NCBI GenBank assembly: GCA_023423995.1
Contig: JAFAEL010000232.1
Coordinates: forward strand, 1 to 23,151
Direction: 5' to 3'
From: Pseudomonadota bacterium
GTDB lineage: Bacteria; Pseudomonadota; Alphaproteobacteria; Rhizobiales; Beijerinckiaceae
Length of the DNA: 23,151 nucleotides
Of this stretch, positions 14,571 to 22,928 are shown one piece after another. Both the position numbers and the translations under genes were made by a program. Each line of letters begins with the position of its first letter. Within the stretch, counting starts at the first letter, position 1. Below the pieces are notes generated by a model. It was not told the DNA's origin. It searched no databases and saw nothing but the letters and a program-made list of their open reading frames with translations.

Positions 14571-15149
14571 TCAGAACGGGTTCCAGGTCGGGCTGTCGGT
14601 AAATTTCAGGTAGCCGACATTCACGCCGAGCCGCAGCCCGACGCCGGTCCGGATGGGCACGACGACCGTGTTGTCCGCCCGGGCGGCCGTGAGGCCGACG
14701 CCCGCCACCAGATAGGCCGAGCCGTCGATCTCGGCGAAGCGCTTGTAGAGATCCGGCACGCTGTCGAGGTTGTAGACCAGCATCATCGTGCGGGCGCCTT
14801 CCCCGCCCACGTCGAAGCCGAGCGTCGGGCCCTGCCAGAAGATGCGCTCGCCCGGGCCGCGGCGCCGGTAGAGGCGCCCTTCGCCGTAGCGCAGGCCGCC
14901 GAAGAAGGCGCCGGAGCCTTCCTGGCCGAGGATGTAGCCGTCCGGCTCGCCCCAGCGGCGGACCGCCTCCCGGATGGTGAGCGCGAGCCCGCGCGAGACG
15001 TTGCCGAAGAAATTGTGCCCTGAATCGAGCAGTTCGTTCGTCGAGAAGGTGTCCGGTCGTTCCGAACGGGGGCCGCGCGCGAGGGCAGGATCGGCCAGGA
15101 CCATCAGGCAGAGTGCCAGGATCAATCCGGGGATAAGGCTGCGCCGCAT
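14571..15149 (-). CDS. eipA: EipA family envelope protein (DUF1134)
   Basis: This 192-residue exported protein has a signal peptide at 1-25 (hydrophobic core 5-19, likely cut after ALA). The mature part carries the DUF1134 features: STNELLDSGHNFFGNVSRGLA (36-56), WGEPDGYILGQEGSGAFFGGLRYGEG (66-91), and WQGPTLGFDVGGEGARTMMLVYNLD (105-129). EipA of Brucella is a periplasmic protein supporting envelope integrity; orthologues are widespread in Alphaproteobacteria. ATG 15149 is supported by GAGGAG just upstream; an earlier in-frame start at 15284 would put 45 residues before the signal peptide. It is divergent from the YHS-like gene; CGACCG-TT-CGGTCG (15168-15181) lies in the gap. Confidence 0.88.
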   Translation of the reverse strand: MRRSLIPGLILALCLMVLADPALARGPRSERPDTFSTNELLDSGHNFFGNVSRGLALTIREAVRRWGEPDGYILGQEGSGAFFGGLRYGEGRLYRRRGPGERIFWQGPTLGFDVGGEGARTMMLVYNLDSVPDLYKRFAEIDGSAYLVAGVGLTAARADNTVVVPIRTGVGLRLGVNVGYLKFTDSPTWNPF

Positions 15150-15267
15150 GTCTTCTCTCCTCGGCGGCGACCGTTCGGTCGAGCGGGCCGCCTTTACGAG
15201 TCCTTGAATGGGGCTCCGGTAAGGGGAGCTTGGGTCAGGCGCCGGCGAAGCTATTCCATCAACCTTA

Positions 15268-15774
15268 ATGAAATCTGTTCCCATCCCGCCGGCGGCCCTC
15301 CTGGTGATCGCCGGGCTCCTGTCCGCCGCCGCGCAGGCGATGCCGGGCGATGCCGGGCTTCTACCCGGCGCGATCGGGGTGACGCAGCTCCATGCGACGG
15401 ATGCGAGATCCGGCCTCGCGCTCGGCGGGCGCGATCCCGTCAGCTACCAGATGGACGGGATCGCCCGGGCCGGCCGTCCGGAGCACGAGACCCTGTGGGA
15501 GGGCGCAGGCTGGCGCTTCGCCAGCGCGGCGAACCGCGTCGCCTTTCTGCGCGCGCCGGACGCCTTCGCGCCGCGGATCGGCGGCCACGATGCGGTCGCG
15601 GCCGCGGAGGGCAGGCTGGTGGAGGCGGATCCGGAGATCTTCGCGGTCCGGTCGGGACGCCTGTACCTGTTCCGCACCCCCGAGGCCCGGGCGCAGTTCG
15701 AGACCGATCCCGGCCTCGCGGCCCGCGCGGAGGCGGGCTGGGCCAAGCTGCGGGGCTCCGTCGTCAGGGGCTAG
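15268..15774 (+). CDS. exported YHS-domain-like protein
   Basis: This 168-residue protein has a signal peptide (MKSVPIPPAALLVIAGLL core, likely cut near AQA at residues 22-24). LALGGRDPVSYQMDGIARAGRPEH (about 50-73) matches the start of exported YHS-like proteins (G-Y/R-D-P-V-x-Y plus G-x-x-x-x-G-x-x), followed by W-R-F-A-S-A-A-N-R-V-A-F-L-R-A-P-D-A-F-A-P and a second similar LYLFRTPEARAQFETDPG block. YHS domains often bind metals or hydrophobic ligands, but the usual Cys is absent here, so binding is unclear. It has no obvious ribosome site; its stop is six bases from that of cysQ. Confidence 0.78.
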   Translation: MKSVPIPPAALLVIAGLLSAAAQAMPGDAGLLPGAIGVTQLHATDARSGLALGGRDPVSYQMDGIARAGRPEHETLWEGAGWRFASAANRVAFLRAPDAFAPRIGGHDAVAAAEGRLVEADPEIFAVRSGRLYLFRTPEARAQFETDPGLAARAEAGWAKLRGSVVRG

Positions 15775-15780
15775 GCCGGC

Positions 15781-16608
15781 TCAGGCGCAGCTCTCGGGAA
15801 GCCTCAGCCGCGCCGCGACGCTCCGGTCCCCGCAGGCCGCGAAGGGGCCGTTGCGGAAGCCGCGGCCGGACCGCCCGTACCGGGGCATGGCGCCGGGAGC
15901 CTCGACCACGATCCCGCCTGCGCGCTCGACCAGATGGTCGCCGGCGGCCGTGTCCCATTCCATGGTCGGCCCGCAGCGCACGTAGATGTCGGCCTCCCCG
16001 GCCGCGATGAGGCAGAACTTGTAGGCCGAGGACGCGACGCGCCGCTCCGCGATCGGCAAGGCGGCGAGGCAGGCTTCGGTCGCATCGTCGCCATGGCGGC
16101 GGCTCACCAGGGCGACGAGGCCGGATTCCGGCGCGGCGCGCGCCCTCGCGGGAGCCCATTGCCCGCAACCCTCGGACGACATCGACGCGATCCTCACGGC
16201 CGTCCCGGCCACGAACACGCGCGAGACGCTCGGGGCCGCGACGGCGGCCGCGATCGGGCGGGAGCCCGCGACCAGCGCGATATTGACGGAGTACTCGCCG
16301 GCGCCGGTCAGGTAGTCCTTCGTCCCGTCGAGCGGATCCACCAGGAAGAACAGATCGGAGGCAGGCGGCGCGCCGAAGCTTTCCTCGGCGATCACCGGGA
16401 TGTCCGGCCAGCGCTCCGCCAGCCGCCGCAGGATCAGCTTCTCCGAGGCGAGATCGGCCCCCGTAGTGGGGGAGCCGTCATCCTTCAGCCGGCGGCCGCC
16501 CGCCCGGTCCGCCACCGCGGCCAGGAGGCGTCCCGCCTCCGCCGCTATGGCGCCGAGCTGCTCGGCGGTCGCATCCGTGTCCTGTCGAGGGTCGCCACTC
16601 ATCCACAT
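15781..16608 (-). CDS. cysQ: 3'(2'),5'-bisphosphate nucleotidase CysQ
   Basis: This is an inositol-monophosphatase-fold enzyme that removes the 3'-phosphate of PAP/PAPS in sulfur assimilation. From ATG 16608 it is 275 residues. Metal-binding motifs are E75-E76 (VIAEES), D91-P-L-D-G-T96 followed by KDY, and W-D in MEWDTAAGDHLVERAGG near the end; the K-D-Y after DGT favours CysQ over SuhB. Starts at 16602 (MSGD) or 16653 are also in frame. It is divergent from chpT, with a 115-base gap. Confidence 0.88.
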   Translation of the reverse strand: MWMSGDPRQDTDATAEQLGAIAAEAGRLLAAVADRAGGRRLKDDGSPTTGADLASEKLILRRLAERWPDIPVIAEESFGAPPASDLFFLVDPLDGTKDYLTGAGEYSVNIALVAGSRPIAAAVAAPSVSRVFVAGTAVRIASMSSEGCGQWAPARARAAPESGLVALVSRRHGDDATEACLAALPIAERRVASSAYKFCLIAAGEADIYVRCGPTMEWDTAAGDHLVERAGGIVVEAPGAMPRYGRSGRGFRNGPFAACGDRSVAARLRLPESCA

Positions 16609-16688
16609 ATCGTGCGGGAGGGAGCGCAGCCGCTCGCCTCGCCCGCTTTTCAAGCCGCGGGGCGGCGTTTATCCCAGGTTGGATTCGC

Positions 16689-16707
16689 GGCGGCAACCGT
16701 TGCCGCC
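16689..16707. repeat. perfect inverted repeat ahead of chpT
   Basis: GGCGGCAA (16689-16696), CCG, TTGCCGCC (16700-16707), ending 16 bases before the chpT ATG. In RNA it would form an eight-base-pair hairpin covering the region where the ribosome lands; as DNA it could be an operator. No other regulatory signal is evident in the cysQ-chpT gap. Confidence 0.45.
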
Positions 16708-16723
16708 GCCCTGGAGCCCGCTC

Positions 16724-17374
16724 ATGGCAACGGTCACGCTCGACCCTCTCGACCTTGCAGCCCTGCTCTGCTCGCGCGTCTGTCACGACGTGATCAGCCC
16801 GGTCGGCGCCATCGTGAACGGGCTCGAGGTGCTGGAGGAGGACAACGATGCCTCCATGCAGGATTTCGCCCTCGACCTGATCCGCAAGAGCGCGGGCCAG
16901 GCTTCCGCGCGGCTGCAATTCGCCCGCCTCGCCTTCGGGGCCGCTGGCTCGGCAGGCGCGGCGATCGACCTCGGCGATGCCGAATCCGTCGCCAAGGGCA
17001 TGTTCAACGACGACAAGATCTCGCTGACCTGGTCGGCGCCGCGCGTCCTCATGCCGAAGAACCAGGTGAAGCTTCTCCTGAACCTCGTCATGCTGGCCAC
17101 CAACGCCATTCCGCGCGGCGGCTCCATCCATGTCGACGTCAAGGCGGGCGAGACGGAGGGGGACGTGCCGACCTTCATCCTGTCCGCCAGGGGCACGAAC
17201 GCCCGCATCCCTGCCCATGCGGAAGCCCTCATCCGCGGCGAGCCGGAAAGCGGCACCGTGGACGCTCATGCGATCCAGCCCTTCTATACGGGGCTGGTCG
17301 CGCAGGCGGCCGGCATGGGCGTGAGCATGACGCTCGACGGCGACACGGTCGTGATCCGCGCCGAGAAGCCGTAG
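16724..17374 (+). CDS. chpT: histidine phosphotransferase ChpT
   Basis: ChpT is a dimeric pseudo-histidine-kinase that, in Caulobacter, relays phosphate from CckA to CtrA and CpdR. This 216-residue protein carries the DHp-like segment with phospho-acceptor H21 in LLCSRVCHDVISPVGAIVNGLEVLEED (14-40), followed by a second helix and a degenerate ATPase-like C-terminal fold (LLLNLVMLATNAIPRGGSI resembles an N-box without the usual residues). It differs from true kinases by lacking the G-box. ATG 16724 is favoured by fit to family length. The cheA-like gene starts 99 bases after its stop, with no terminator seen between them. Confidence 0.92.
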   Translation: MATVTLDPLDLAALLCSRVCHDVISPVGAIVNGLEVLEEDNDASMQDFALDLIRKSAGQASARLQFARLAFGAAGSAGAAIDLGDAESVAKGMFNDDKISLTWSAPRVLMPKNQVKLLLNLVMLATNAIPRGGSIHVDVKAGETEGDVPTFILSARGTNARIPAHAEALIRGEPESGTVDAHAIQPFYTGLVAQAAGMGVSMTLDGDTVVIRAEKP

Positions 17375-17473
17375 GCGCCGCCCGGGCCCCTGCCGGCGCA
17401 ACGGATCGTCAACCTTCCGTGACCATGGTCGACGCTGCTCAAGTTCCTGAGCGGCGTCGGGTCGCCGATCGTC

Positions 17474-20098
17474 ATGGACGATCTTCTGCGAGAGTTCTTG
17501 GCCGAGGCCGGCGAACACCTGGACACGGTGGACGTCGAGCTCGTTCGGCTGGAGCGTGATCCCGGCGACGAGGCCATCCTCCGCAACATCTTCCGGCTCG
17601 TCCACACCATCAAGGGGACGTGCGGCTTCCTCGGCCTGCCCCGGCTCGAGGCGCTCGCCCATGCGGCCGAGACCCTGATGGGCCAGGTCCGCTCGGGCAA
17701 GCCGCTGACGAGCGATCTCGTCACCCTCATCCTGGCGACCATCGACCGGATCAAGCTCATCATCGCGGAGCTGGAGCGGCTCGGCGGCGAGCCGGTCGGC
17801 TCGGATTCGGAGCTGATCGTGGCGCTGGACCGGGCCGCGCGCGCCGGCCCCGGGGATGGCGCGGCGATCCCGCAGGACCGCGCGGAATCCGGGCTGGACC
17901 AGGTGCTGCTGCGGCCCCTGCGGTCCGACGAGGTGCCGCTCGACGTCCTGGAACAGGCTTTTCGGGATGCGCCCGGCCCCGGTGCCGAGCCGCAGGCGCC
18001 GCCTTCTGCCGTCCCTCCCGCGTCGGCGGAGCGCCGGGTCGAGCCGGATATCGAGGCCGTGCCGGCACGCCAGCAATCGGTCCGGGTCGGACTCGACACG
18101 CTCGAGCACCTCATGACCACGGTCTCGGAGCTCGTCCTCACCCGCAACCAGTTGCTCGAGGCCTCGCGCCGCCTCAGCCACGATGCCGCGCTGAAGATCC
18201 CGCTGCAGCGGCTCTCGCAGGTCACGGCCGAGTTGCAGGACGGGATCATGAAGACCCGCATGCAGCCGATCGGATCGGCCTGGGCCAAGGTGCCGCGCCT
18301 GCTGCGCGACCTCGCGGCCGAGCTCGGCATCGGGATCGAGCTCGTGACCCGCGGCGCCGACACCGAACTCGATCGCCACGTGCTCGAGATCATGCGCGAC
18401 CCGCTGATCCACATGGTGCGCAACTGCGCCGCGCATGGGATCGAGCCCCCGGCCGAGAGGCTGGCGGCCGGCAAGCCCGCCCACGGCACCATCACGCTCT
18501 CGGCCGCCCAGGAAGGCGGCGCGATCTCGATCGAGATCGCCGACGATGGCCGCGGCCTCGACATCGAGGCGATCCGCCGGCGTGCCGTCGAGACGGCGCT
18601 CCTCGCGCCCGCCGATGCCGCCCGCCTGGGCGACGCGGAGGTCGCCGACCTCATCTTCCACCCGGGCTTCTCGACCACGTCGGTGGCCAATGCGGTCTCC
18701 GGCCGTGGCGTCGGCATGGACGTGGTCCGGACCAATGTCGAACTCATCGGCGGGAGCATCGAGATCCTGTCCGAACCGGGCCGCGGGGCGACGTTCAGGA
18801 TCAAGCTGCCCCTCACGCTCGCCATCGCGGCAGCCCTGATCGTCGAGACCTCCGGCCAGCGCTTCGCGATTCCGCAAGTCGCCATCCAGGAGCTCGTCAA
18901 GGTCGGGGACGGCTCGGCGCATGTGCTGGAGCGGATCAGCGGGGCGCAGCTCCTGCGCCTGCGCGGCGGCCTCCTGCCCGTGATGGACCTCGCCTCCCTG
19001 CTCGGACTTCCGGCGCCCGGGCAGGATGCGGGCGGCGGCTACGTGGTGGTGGCCGAGAGCGGAAACCTGACATTCGGGATCCGGGTCGATGCCGTCCTCG
19101 AGACGGAGGAGATCGTCGTCAAGCCGATGTGCCGGCGGCTGAAGCATCTCCACGCCTTCGCGGGCAACACGATCCTGGGCGACGGCTCGGTCGCCCTGAT
19201 CCTCGATCCCGGCGGGACCGCCCGCCAGGCCGGGGCGGAGTTCGCGCGCCCACAGGAGGCGGCGACCGCCCCGCAGCCCGAGATCGAGGAGACCGCCGAC
19301 CTCGCGACGCTTCTCGTCTTCCGCGGCGGCGACGGCGCCTACAAGGCGGTGCCGCTGGGCCTCGTGGCGCGGCTGGAGGAGATCGAGGCGAGCGCGATCG
19401 AGCAGGCGGGCTCGCGCGCCCAGGTCCAGTATCGCGGGCGCCTGATGCCGCTCGTCTGCGTCGACGAGCGCACGCGGTTCCGGACGGAAGGCCTCCAGCC
19501 CGTGATCGTGCTGTCCGGCCAGGACCTGCTCCTCGGCCTCGCCGTGGAGGAGATCCTGGACGTCGTCGAGGAGCACCTGGACCTGCGGCAGGCACCCGGG
19601 CGGCCGGACCTCGTCGGCACGGCGATCGTGCGCGGCAGGGCGACGGAGATCATCGACGTCGCCGATTTCGTGCCCCGGGCAGCGGCCTGCTGGTCGGGCC
19701 AGCGCGATGCCGGCGGGGCAACGGTCCTGCTCGTCGAGCACAATGCGTTCTTCCGGGAGATGCTGATTCCCGTGCTGAAGGCCGCGGGCCATGGCGTCCG
19801 CACGGCCTCCAGCGCCGACGAGGCGCTTCGGACCCTCCTCGCGCGGCCGGTCGATGCCGTCGTGACGGATCTCGACCTTCCGGACCGGTCCGGCCTCGAC
19901 TTCCTGGCCGAACTTCGCCGGCAGCCCGAGACGGCGGACATGCCGGTCATCGCAATCGCATCGCGGCCGGACGGGGACCTCTCCCGCAAGGCGGCCGAGA
20001 TGGGCGTGATCCGCACGGTATCGAAATTCGACCGGAGCAGCCTCCTGGCTTCGCTGTCGGGCATCGAGCGACGCGAGTTCCGGGAGCTTGCCGCATGA
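17474..20098 (+). CDS. cheA: hybrid chemotaxis histidine kinase CheA with two CheW-like modules and a receiver
   Basis: This 874-residue protein reads: Hpt domain (1-105) with H44 in RLVHTIKG; Pro/Ala-rich linker (105-200) with no recognisable P2; dimerisation helices (about 205-265, LDTLEHLMTTVSELVLTRNQLL); HATPase with N-box H313-N317, G1 D357-D358-G359-R360-G361, F-box 396-399 and G2 GRGVGMDVV (410-418); a CheW/P5 module (about 450-580); a second CheW-like module (about 605-735); and a C-terminal receiver (749-867). The receiver keeps phospho-acceptor D799 and K851, but its acidic pair is E755-H756, with His where Asp is usual. The order resembles CheA proteins of non-classical alphaproteobacterial Che systems. 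It overlaps cheW by four bases. Confidence 0.93.
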   Translation: MDDLLREFLAEAGEHLDTVDVELVRLERDPGDEAILRNIFRLVHTIKGTCGFLGLPRLEALAHAAETLMGQVRSGKPLTSDLVTLILATIDRIKLIIAELERLGGEPVGSDSELIVALDRAARAGPGDGAAIPQDRAESGLDQVLLRPLRSDEVPLDVLEQAFRDAPGPGAEPQAPPSAVPPASAERRVEPDIEAVPARQQSVRVGLDTLEHLMTTVSELVLTRNQLLEASRRLSHDAALKIPLQRLSQVTAELQDGIMKTRMQPIGSAWAKVPRLLRDLAAELGIGIELVTRGADTELDRHVLEIMRDPLIHMVRNCAAHGIEPPAERLAAGKPAHGTITLSAAQEGGAISIEIADDGRGLDIEAIRRRAVETALLAPADAARLGDAEVADLIFHPGFSTTSVANAVSGRGVGMDVVRTNVELIGGSIEILSEPGRGATFRIKLPLTLAIAAALIVETSGQRFAIPQVAIQELVKVGDGSAHVLERISGAQLLRLRGGLLPVMDLASLLGLPAPGQDAGGGYVVVAESGNLTFGIRVDAVLETEEIVVKPMCRRLKHLHAFAGNTILGDGSVALILDPGGTARQAGAEFARPQEAATAPQPEIEETADLATLLVFRGGDGAYKAVPLGLVARLEEIEASAIEQAGSRAQVQYRGRLMPLVCVDERTRFRTEGLQPVIVLSGQDLLLGLAVEEILDVVEEHLDLRQAPGRPDLVGTAIVRGRATEIIDVADFVPRAAACWSGQRDAGGATVLLVEHNAFFREMLIPVLKAAGHGVRTASSADEALRTLLARPVDAVVTDLDLPDRSGLDFLAELRRQPETADMPVIAIASRPDGDLSRKAAEMGVIRTVSKFDRSSLLASLSGIERREFRELAA

Positions 20099-20604
20099 GC
20101 GGGCCCGGCGGCGCGAGCAGCGGCCCGGAACCGGAGGCGGCCCGCCTCGCCTTCGTGACGGCGACCATCGCCGGCCAGCTCTTCGGGCTGCCGATCCAGC
20201 GCGTGCACGACGTCTTCACGCTCGGCGCCTTGACGCCCGTCCCGCTCGCACCGCCCGATATCCGCGGCCTGATGAACCTGCGCGGCCGGATCGTCACGGC
20301 GATCGACCTGCGGCATCGGCTGGGCGTCGAGCCGGCCCCGATCGAGGCGGGCGGCATGGCGATCGGGCTCGACGCCGACGAGGACGGTTTCGGGCTCGTC
20401 GTCGACCAGATCGGCGAGATCGTCACCGTCGCCCCCGAGGCGGTCGCAGCCAATCCCATCCACCTCGACCCGGCCTGGGCCGAGCTCTCCCAGGGCGTCT
20501 GCCAGCTCGATGGCGATCTGCTCGTCATCCTGGACGCCGACACCATCCTCGATCCCCGGCCCGCACGGCCGAACCCATCGCGCTCACTGGAGAGCCCGCA
20601 ATGA
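20095..20604 (+). CDS. cheW: chemotaxis coupling protein CheW
   Basis: CheW bridges receptors and CheA in signalling arrays. This 169-residue protein shows the fold pattern: FVTATIAGQLFGLPIQRVHDVF, PPDIRGLMNLRGRIVTAIDLRHRLG (the receptor- and CheA-contacting R-G-x-M-N-L-R-G strand), FGLVVDQIGEIV and a closing LVILDADTIL. It starts at ATG 20095 as ATGA overlapping the cheA stop and ends by overlapping cheY the same way, implying tight translational coupling. Confidence 0.93.
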   Translation: MSGPGGASSGPEPEAARLAFVTATIAGQLFGLPIQRVHDVFTLGALTPVPLAPPDIRGLMNLRGRIVTAIDLRHRLGVEPAPIEAGGMAIGLDADEDGFGLVVDQIGEIVTVAPEAVAANPIHLDPAWAELSQGVCQLDGDLLVILDADTILDPRPARPNPSRSLESPQ

Positions 20605-20966
20605 AGCATTGTCTCGTGGTCGACGATTCCGCCGTCATCCGGAAGGTCGCCTGCCGCATCATGGAAGGGCTGTCGCTCCGCACGAGCGAGGCCGAGGATG
20701 GCGAGCAGGCGCTCCTCGCCTGCCGCCGCGAGATGCCGGACATGATCCTCCTCGACTGGAACATGCCCGTCATGGACGGCTACGAGTTCCTGAAGGCGCT
20801 GAGGAAGATGCCGGGCGGGAAGGCCCCGAAGGTCGTGTTCTGCACGACGGAGAACGACGTCGCCTGCATCGCGCGCGCCATGCATGCCGGGGCGGACGAA
20901 TACGTCATGAAGCCCTTCGACCGCGAGACGATGACGGCGAAGCTGCAGGAGGTCGGGGTCGTCTGA
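20601..20966 (+). CDS. cheY: CheY-like single-domain response regulator
   Basis: This 121-residue receiver has D8-D9, phospho-acceptor D52 (LLDWNMPVMDG), T82/T83 and K104 (KPFD), so all catalytic positions are intact. It is a probable phospho-acceptor of the adjacent CheA and carries the signal to the output. ATG 20601 overlaps the cheW stop; a GAG/CAATG context has weak ribosome-site support, consistent with coupling. Other single-domain regulators of this type in Alphaproteobacteria do not always bind the flagellar motor, so the target is open. Confidence 0.93.
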   Translation: MKHCLVVDDSAVIRKVACRIMEGLSLRTSEAEDGEQALLACRREMPDMILLDWNMPVMDGYEFLKALRKMPGGKAPKVVFCTTENDVACIARAMHAGADEYVMKPFDRETMTAKLQEVGVV

Positions 20967-20986
20967 GGCGAGATTCCGCCAGCCCG

Positions 20987-22084
20987 ATGACCCTCCGTTC
21001 GGCCGCAGCCGCGATCGCCCCAGCCTCGCTCCGGGTGATGCTGGTCGAGGATTCGGCCGTCGTGCGGGGCGTGATGTCGCGCTGGATTGCGGCGGAGCCC
21101 GGCTTCAGCGTCGTCGGCGCGGCAGGCGACGGTCGCGAGGCGCTGGACCTCGTCGATGCACTACGCCCCGACATCGTACTCCTCGACCTCGAGATGCCCG
21201 TGCTCGACGGGCTCTCGGCCCTGCCGCAGCTTCTCGCTCGCCGCCCTGGCCTCTCCGTGATCGTTGTTTCCACGCTCACGCGGCGGAATGCCGGCCTGAC
21301 GCTCGCCTGCATGGCGGCCGGGGCGGTCGAGTGCCTCACCAAGCCCGAGATGCGGCGCGATCCGTCGAGCCTCGCCGGATTCCGCGACGAGCTGCTGCGC
21401 AAGCTGAGAGGGCTCGCGCCCCGCCATCTCGCCCGCCAGGCGCCGCCCCTCGCGATCCCATCGCCGCCGCCCCGGATGCGTCCGGCCGCCCTGCCGGCCA
21501 TCCGGCCCCGTGCGATCGGGATCGGCGCCTCCACGGGAGGACCGACCGCGCTGGTCGAGCTCCTGCGCGATCTCGCGGCAGCCAACCGGCTGGTCCCGAT
21601 CCTCGTCGTGCAGCACATGCCGGAGCTCTTCACGGCCGTCTTCGCCGACCAGCTCCGCGCGAAGACGGGCCTCACCATCGCGGAAGGGCGCGACGGCGAG
21701 CCGCTGCGGCCCGGGCGCATCTACATCGCCCCGGGCGGCCGCCACATGGGGATCGCGTCCCCGGACGGAACGCCGGCGATCCGCCTGGACGGCGGGCCGC
21801 CCGTGAATCATTGCCGCCCGGCCGTGGACGTCCTCTTCGCCGATCTCGCCCGGATCTACGGCCCGGCCTCGCTCGGCATCGTGCTGACCGGGATGGGCCA
21901 CGACGGCACGGACGGGGCGGAGGCCCTCGGCCGCGCGGCCGCACGGGTCTTCGTTCAGGACGAGGCGACGAGCGTCATCTGGGGCATGCCCGGGAGCATC
22001 GCCCGGGCGGGCCTCGCCACGCAGGTCCTGCCGCTGGATCGCATCGGAAAGGCGGCGTCGGAGGCGCTGGGGCTTCCATGCTGA
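20987..22084 (+). CDS. cheB: chemoreceptor glutamate methylesterase CheB
   Basis: CheB removes methyl groups from receptors and deamidates them. This 365-residue protein has a receiver (about 15-140: E21-D22, D67 in LLDLEM, K119 in TKPEM), a Pro-rich linker (152-172), and a methylesterase domain with catalytic S182 (GASTGGP), H210 (VVQHMP) and D306 (GMGHDGTDG). All of the triad is intact. ATG 20987 follows cheY by 20 bases. It overlaps cheR by seven bases. Confidence 0.95.
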   Translation: MTLRSAAAAIAPASLRVMLVEDSAVVRGVMSRWIAAEPGFSVVGAAGDGREALDLVDALRPDIVLLDLEMPVLDGLSALPQLLARRPGLSVIVVSTLTRRNAGLTLACMAAGAVECLTKPEMRRDPSSLAGFRDELLRKLRGLAPRHLARQAPPLAIPSPPPRMRPAALPAIRPRAIGIGASTGGPTALVELLRDLAAANRLVPILVVQHMPELFTAVFADQLRAKTGLTIAEGRDGEPLRPGRIYIAPGGRHMGIASPDGTPAIRLDGGPPVNHCRPAVDVLFADLARIYGPASLGIVLTGMGHDGTDGAEALGRAAARVFVQDEATSVIWGMPGSIARAGLATQVLPLDRIGKAASEALGLPC

Positions 22085-22926
22085 GCGAGGCCGACTTCGC
22101 CTTTCTGCGTCGCTTCCTGAAGGGGCGCTCCGGCCTCGATCTCGGGGCGGAGAAACGCTACCTCGCGGAAAGCCGCCTGGGCCCCGTCTGGCGCGATGCG
22201 GGGCTGTCGTCCCTCGCCGAACTGATCGCGCGCCTGCGCACCGCCGAGGAGCGGGATCTCGCCGACGCGACCGTCTTCGCGATGGCGACGCACGAGACGA
22301 TGTTCTTCCGCGACCGGCAGCCCTTCGAGGACCTTCGCACGACGATCCTCCCCCGCCTGCTCGACGCGCGTGCCGACAGGCGGCGCCTGCGCATCTGGTC
22401 GGCGGCGGCCTCGACCGGCCAGGAGGCCTATTCGGTCGCCATGATCCTGCGGGAGATGGGGGCGGCGCTCGATGGCTGGACCGTGGAGATCCTGGGCACC
22501 GACATCTCCCCGGCCGCGATCGAGCGGGCGCGCGCCGGGAGCTATTCGAGCTTCGAGGTGCAGCGCGGGCTTCCGGTGCGCTGCCTGCTCGCCCATTTCA
22601 GCCCCGACGGGCTCGCCTGGACGATCTCGCCGGAACTGCGTGAGGCGGTCCAGTTCCGCGTCCTGAACCTCCTGGGCTTCTTCGGGCATCTGGGCCGGTT
22701 CGACCTGATCCTCTGCCGGAACCTCGCCATCTATCTCGACGGCCCCACGAAGACATCACTATTCGAGCGGCTGGCCGGCGCGCTCCTGCCCGGCGGGCTG
22801 CTCTGCCTCGGCGGGACCGAGACGATCCTCGGCTACACGCGTGCGCTCGAGCCCGACCCGAACCACCGCGGCTTCTTCGTCCTGCCCGGCACGGGGCGGA
22901 CGGCCTCGGTCGCCCGGCAGGCGTGA
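22078..22926 (+). CDS. cheR: chemoreceptor methyltransferase CheR
   Basis: CheR uses S-adenosylmethionine to methylate receptor glutamates. This 282-residue protein has the N-terminal helical domain, THETMFFRD (71-79; family version NEETxFFRD), RIWSAAASTGQEAYSVAM (105-122; SAM-binding, family GxGxxxGEExYS), GTDISPAAIERA (140-151), and ILCRNLAIYLD (211-221). A C-terminal pentapeptide-binding beta-subdomain is not obvious, so it probably uses receptors without a tether. The ATG at 22078 lies inside the end of cheB, and the stop is two bases from the stop of trmL. Confidence 0.94.
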   Translation: MLSEADFAFLRRFLKGRSGLDLGAEKRYLAESRLGPVWRDAGLSSLAELIARLRTAEERDLADATVFAMATHETMFFRDRQPFEDLRTTILPRLLDARADRRRLRIWSAAASTGQEAYSVAMILREMGAALDGWTVEILGTDISPAAIERARAGSYSSFEVQRGLPVRCLLAHFSPDGLAWTISPELREAVQFRVLNLLGFFGHLGRFDLILCRNLAIYLDGPTKTSLFERLAGALLPGGLLCLGGTETILGYTRALEPDPNHRGFFVLPGTGRTASVARQA

Positions 22927-22928
22927 GG

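Noticed and set aside
15168..15181. Short palindrome in the eipA/YHS gap as an operator
   Set aside because: CGACCG-TT-CGGTCG is short and such dyads are common at this GC content; mentioned only in the eipA entry.
16478..19792. A very long open frame on the minus strand opposite chpT/cheA
   Set aside because: It is antisense to clear ChpT and CheA coding sequence, has Arg/Asp/His/Gly-rich low-complexity translation and no recognisable motif; a GC-rich shadow.
17620..20604. A long plus-strand frame running through cheA into cheW
   Set aside because: It is the wrong frame of cheA; only its last part is the true CheW frame, which starts at 20095.
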